A stretch of 54,016 nucleotides of DNA from DASSWB01 sp035705495 (GTDB lineage: Bacteria; Bacteroidota; Bacteroidia; Flavobacteriales; Flavobacteriaceae), in contig DASSWB010000105.1 of NCBI GenBank assembly GCA_035705495.1, forward strand, positions 1 to 54,016. Reading direction: 5' to 3'. Of this stretch, positions 51,614-54,016 are shown piece after piece. Numbering within the stretch: the first letter of the stretch is position 1; each line of letters starts with the position of its first letter. The notes beneath the pieces are model-generated. The model ran no database searches. It was not told the origin of the DNA and saw only the letters and a list, made by a program, of their open reading frames with translations. A program made the translations under genes and the position numbers.

Positions 51614-52009
51614 CTATTTTGCGAGAATTCCTTGTTGTAAAACAACTGGAATCTCTTTTAAATTACTTTCTTTTATCGAGTTTTTCGGGAACAAAAATTT
51701 CTTGTGAAGCAATTTTCCTTCGGCGAAAAACGATACCGAAAATTCATTGTTCAACTTTAAGATTTCCGGTTGGAGCAATTCGATTTTTGCGTAAGATTTT
51801 GCAGGTAACACTTTAACACTGTGACGCATTGTGGAAGTTGTTCTTTTGGAATCAAATCCTCTGGAGACAACCAGAATTGTTTCCAAAGCGAAATTATTTT
51901 CGTTAATAATATAAGCGTTCCAATCGTGCACACGAAATTCGTCGTTCCACTCATAAATAGCGGCGACATATACTTTTTCCACAGAAGGGATTTCAATATC
52001 TTGTTTCAA
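51614..52009 (-). CDS. Conserved-looking cytoplasmic protein of unknown function
   Basis: Protein of 131 residues without signal peptide or membrane segment. It begins MKQDIEIPSVEKVYVAAIYE and contains FRVHDWNAYIINENN, SRGFDSKRTTSTMRHSV and EFSVSFFAEGKLLHKKFLF, consistent with a beta-rich fold. I do not recognise a named family. It is leftward, 23 bases after the TauE/SafE permease gene, and so probably in the pheS-small peptide-permease transcript. Confidence 0.72.
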   Translation of the reverse strand: MKQDIEIPSVEKVYVAAIYEWNDEFRVHDWNAYIINENNFALETILVVSRGFDSKRTTSTMRHSVKVLPAKSYAKIELLQPEILKLNNEFSVSFFAEGKLLHKKFLFPKNSIKESNLKEIPVVLQQGILAK

Positions 52010-52032
52010 ATCTATTTTGGTTTGATTGATTT

Positions 52033-52743
52033 TTAAACCGAAAAAAGCAAATATACGCCTGTCGTAAATAAAAGCACATAAATTATTTTCTGAAATCGTT
52101 CTTGATTCAATCGTGAGAAGAGAAATTGACCGGCAATTAATCCGAAGAAAACAAAGGGAATCGCACTTAACGTTGAAATCAAAACAACCTCTGAGATTCC
52201 ATTTAGAAAAAACTGAAGCAACAGACTTAGGGAATAGATTAAAATGTAAAAAGCCAAAGTGGTACTTCTCAAAGTAGCTTTATCAACCTGCACTCCGGAG
52301 AAATAAATTAAAATCGGTGGTCCGGGAATTCCGATGCTCGTTGTGAGCAATCCTGAAAATGTTCCCGTCAAAAAATCTTTACCATTGCTGCGTTTTATTT
52401 TGATTTTCGCAATCAGAAGAATCGTCAGGACCAGAATCAGCAGACTTATAATAATCTTTAGTGGTCTGACATCGGTATAAATAAAGATCAGCAAACCGGG
52501 AATGACACCAATCAAACTTCCGACAACCAATCTTTTTAAAATATGAAAATCAATGTCTTTATAAATTTTGAAAGTCATTGCTGCGGAAATAATAAGGGAA
52601 ATAATAATATTCAGCTGAATCGCATCCGCAAAATTAAACAGCAAAAGAAAAAAGGGCGTCGCCAAAATTGAAAATCCGAATCCCGTACCGGATTGAATAG
52701 AAGAAGCTATAAAAACAATAAATATAAGTGCTAAAATCTCCAT
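52033..52743 (-). CDS. Sulfite exporter TauE/SafE family permease
   Basis: Integral membrane protein of 236 residues with about eight hydrophobic segments. It has the TauE/SafE motif SSIQSGTGFGFSILATPFFLLL at the N-terminus and GTFSGLLTTSIGIPGPPILIYF in the second half. The family moves organosulfur anions or related carboxylates; substrate is not predicted. It sits between the small peptide gene downstream of pheS and an unknown gene, all leftward. Confidence 0.93.
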   Translation of the reverse strand: MEILALIFIVFIASSIQSGTGFGFSILATPFFLLLFNFADAIQLNIIISLIISAAMTFKIYKDIDFHILKRLVVGSLIGVIPGLLIFIYTDVRPLKIIISLLILVLTILLIAKIKIKRSNGKDFLTGTFSGLLTTSIGIPGPPILIYFSGVQVDKATLRSTTLAFYILIYSLSLLLQFFLNGISEVVLISTLSAIPFVFFGLIAGQFLFSRLNQERFQKIIYVLLFTTGVYLLFSV

Positions 52744-52835
52744 TGGAGTGCGTTTATTTCAGCAGAATTTGAAGCAATAAATTGCGGATTTTTCCAAATG
52801 AAAAAAATGAAATTTCAGAAAGCGCAATCAAAAAA

Positions 52836-53000
52836 CTAATCCAGTTTCTTTTTGATTTTAGTGTAGATCCACCAAATAATCAGCAATGCAATCAGAAGAA
52901 AAACGCCTCCCACGGCCAGCTCCAAGATTTCCCAAACAACCATAAGAATAATTGCGATTAACGCAATAAGTCCCAAAAGAATTAATACAAGTGTTTTCAT
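52836..53000 (-). CDS. Small two-helix membrane protein coupled to pheS
   Basis: A 54-residue reading frame with ATG at 53000. It begins MKTLVLILLGLIALIAIILM, then VVWEILELAVGG, a second hydrophobic stretch VFLLIALLIIWWIY, and the basic tail TKIKKKLD. Two membrane helices are predicted. The ATG overlaps the pheS stop by four bases (ATGA), which argues that it is translated. The family is not known to me. It is too short for many gene finders. Confidence 0.75.
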   Translation of the reverse strand: MKTLVLILLGLIALIAIILMVVWEILELAVGGVFLLIALLIIWWIYTKIKKKLD

Positions 53001-54016
53001 ATCGACGATTTAAATTGTTCTAAAAATCTGATGTCATTTTCATAAAACATTCTGATATCCCCAATCTGGTAAAGCAGCATCGCAATTCTTTCGATTCCCA
53101 TTCCAAAAGCAAATCCGGAATACTCTGCTGGATCAATTTTGCAGTTTCTCAAAACATTCGGATCTACCATTCCGCAGCCCATAATTTCCAACCAACCCGT
53201 TCCTTTTGTAATGCGGTAATCGGTTTCGGTTTTTAGACCCCAATAAATATCTACCTCTGCACTTGGTTCGGTAAATGGGAAAAACGATGGGCGCAAACGG
53301 ATTTCCGACTTTCCAAAAAGCTGTTTGGTAAAGTACAACAAAGTTTGTTTTAAATCGGCAAACGACACATCTTTATCAATGTACAAACCTTCAACTTGGT
53401 GAAAAATACAATGAGAACGTGCTGAAATTGCTTCGTTCCTGAAAACACGTCCCGGCGAAATAGTCCTGATGGGAGGCTGGTTGTTTTCCATATATCTTAC
53501 TTGTACGGATGAAGTATGTGTGCGCAATAAAATATCCGGATCGGTCTGAATAAAAAAAGTATCCTGCATATCACGCGCAGGATGGTATTCGGGAAGGTTC
53601 AGTGCGGTAAAATTATGCCAGTCATCTTCAATTTCCGGTCCTTCGGAAACATTGAATCCAATATTTGAAAAGATCTCAATAATCTGATTTTTTACAATTG
53701 AAATTGGATGTCTCGTCCCAATTTCTATAGGTTCCCCAGGTCTTGACAAGTCGCCGTAAATTCCTTTTTCTTCGGCCTTTGACTCCAAGGATACTTTGAA
53801 ATCTTCAATTTTTTGCTGTGCAGCATTTTTCAAAGAATTGATAGCTTGTCCAAAATCTTTTTTCTGTTCGTTGGGAACATTTTTGAATTCCGAAAAAAAG
53901 TCATTGAGAAGTCCTTTTTTCCCCAAATATTTTATTCGGAAGTTTTCAATTTCTTCATTTGTTTTAGCTTGAAAAGCCTCAACTTCAGCAATATATTCTT
54001 TAATTTTATCAATCAT
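52997..54016 (-). CDS. pheS: Phenylalanine-tRNA ligase alpha subunit
   Basis: Catalytic subunit of the alpha2-beta2 synthetase that charges tRNA-Phe. It has 339 residues and appears complete, with its ATG being the last three bases of the window. The N-terminal coiled-coil (IKEYIAEVEAFQAKTNEEIE) binds tRNA. Class II motifs are visible: motif 2 FRNEAISARSHCIFHQVEG and motif 3 GFAFGMGIERIAMLLYQIG. GTGWLEIMGCGMVDPNVL matches the phenylalanine-binding region. The beta subunit gene is not in the window. Its stop overlaps a small membrane protein gene. Confidence 0.97.
   Translation of the reverse strand: MIDKIKEYIAEVEAFQAKTNEEIENFRIKYLGKKGLLNDFFSEFKNVPNEQKKDFGQAINSLKNAAQQKIEDFKVSLESKAEEKGIYGDLSRPGEPIEIGTRHPISIVKNQIIEIFSNIGFNVSEGPEIEDDWHNFTALNLPEYHPARDMQDTFFIQTDPDILLRTHTSSVQVRYMENNQPPIRTISPGRVFRNEAISARSHCIFHQVEGLYIDKDVSFADLKQTLLYFTKQLFGKSEIRLRPSFFPFTEPSAEVDIYWGLKTETDYRITKGTGWLEIMGCGMVDPNVLRNCKIDPAEYSGFAFGMGIERIAMLLYQIGDIRMFYENDIRFLEQFKSSI

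Noticed and set aside
1..54016. CRISPR arrays, prophage, transposases, defence systems, rRNA genes
   Set aside because: No regularly spaced repeats, integrase or transposase motifs, restriction or toxin-antitoxin genes, or rRNA sequence was seen on either strand.

Overview
The window looks like an ordinary chromosomal segment of a member of the Flavobacteriaceae (Bacteroidota). The DNA is AT-rich. Many genes are preceded by the Bacteroidota-type -7 element TAnnTTTG instead of a TATAAT box. The gene set is also typical: TonB-dependent receptors with carboxypeptidase-like N-domains, a T9SS cargo with a type A sorting domain, the T9SS protein PorZ, lipoproteins, a BrxA/BrxB bacilliredoxin and a THC0290_0291-type beta-barrel protein. 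I cannot name the genus from sequence alone.

Layout. 1-9386: a large tetrapyrrole locus. hemA-hemC-hemD-hemE run leftward as a tightly overlapping operon (hemE is cut by the window edge). Divergent from it is an AraC regulator followed by hemH, a MATE exporter, hemJ and an orphan sensor kinase. 9391-12000: a crotonase, a PA0069-type radical SAM protein and an HD hydrolase. 12183-14667: tyrosine catabolism (hmgA, hppD), closed by a strong terminator. 14734-18583: a DUF3108 protein, an M23 peptidase lipoprotein and pgi. 18751-22500: a TonB-dependent receptor with a partner lipoprotein of four tandem repeats. 22542-28458: bacilliredoxin, a DjlA-like J-protein, then metal homeostasis: an MntR/DtxR regulator overlapping a ZIP transporter, facing feoA-feoB and a 48-residue Cys-rich FeoB partner. 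28499-34647: SCO protein, T9SS-exported M1 peptidase, rseP, a small lipoprotein with two HGxxGHxC motifs, and an M28 peptidase. 34693-42995: housekeeping enzymes (proC, nadD, gmk, yicC-like, thioesterase, EamA transporter, ArsC-like protein, metB, gdhA) and an outer-membrane protein. 43115-49504: porZ-recO-TonB receptor and a lipoprotein of two Cys-bounded modules. 49609-50008: two identical tRNA-Asn genes around a partial tRNA duplication and a repeat-like element. 50093-54016: gpsA, a DUF1801 protein, an unknown protein, a TauE/SafE permease, a 54-residue membrane peptide and pheS.

How the genes work together. Three themes recur: heme synthesis (hemA, C, D, E, H, J), control of iron and manganese-type metals (mntR, ZIP, feoAB), and envelope or T9SS biology (porZ, T9SS cargo, receptors, lipoproteins). 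I found no phage, integrase, transposase, CRISPR array or defence island. The most unusual material is small: unassigned repeat lipoproteins, perfect palindromes at promoters, a probable MntR operator, and the tRNA-Asn duplication. No intergenic stretch longer than 300 bases lacks an annotated feature.
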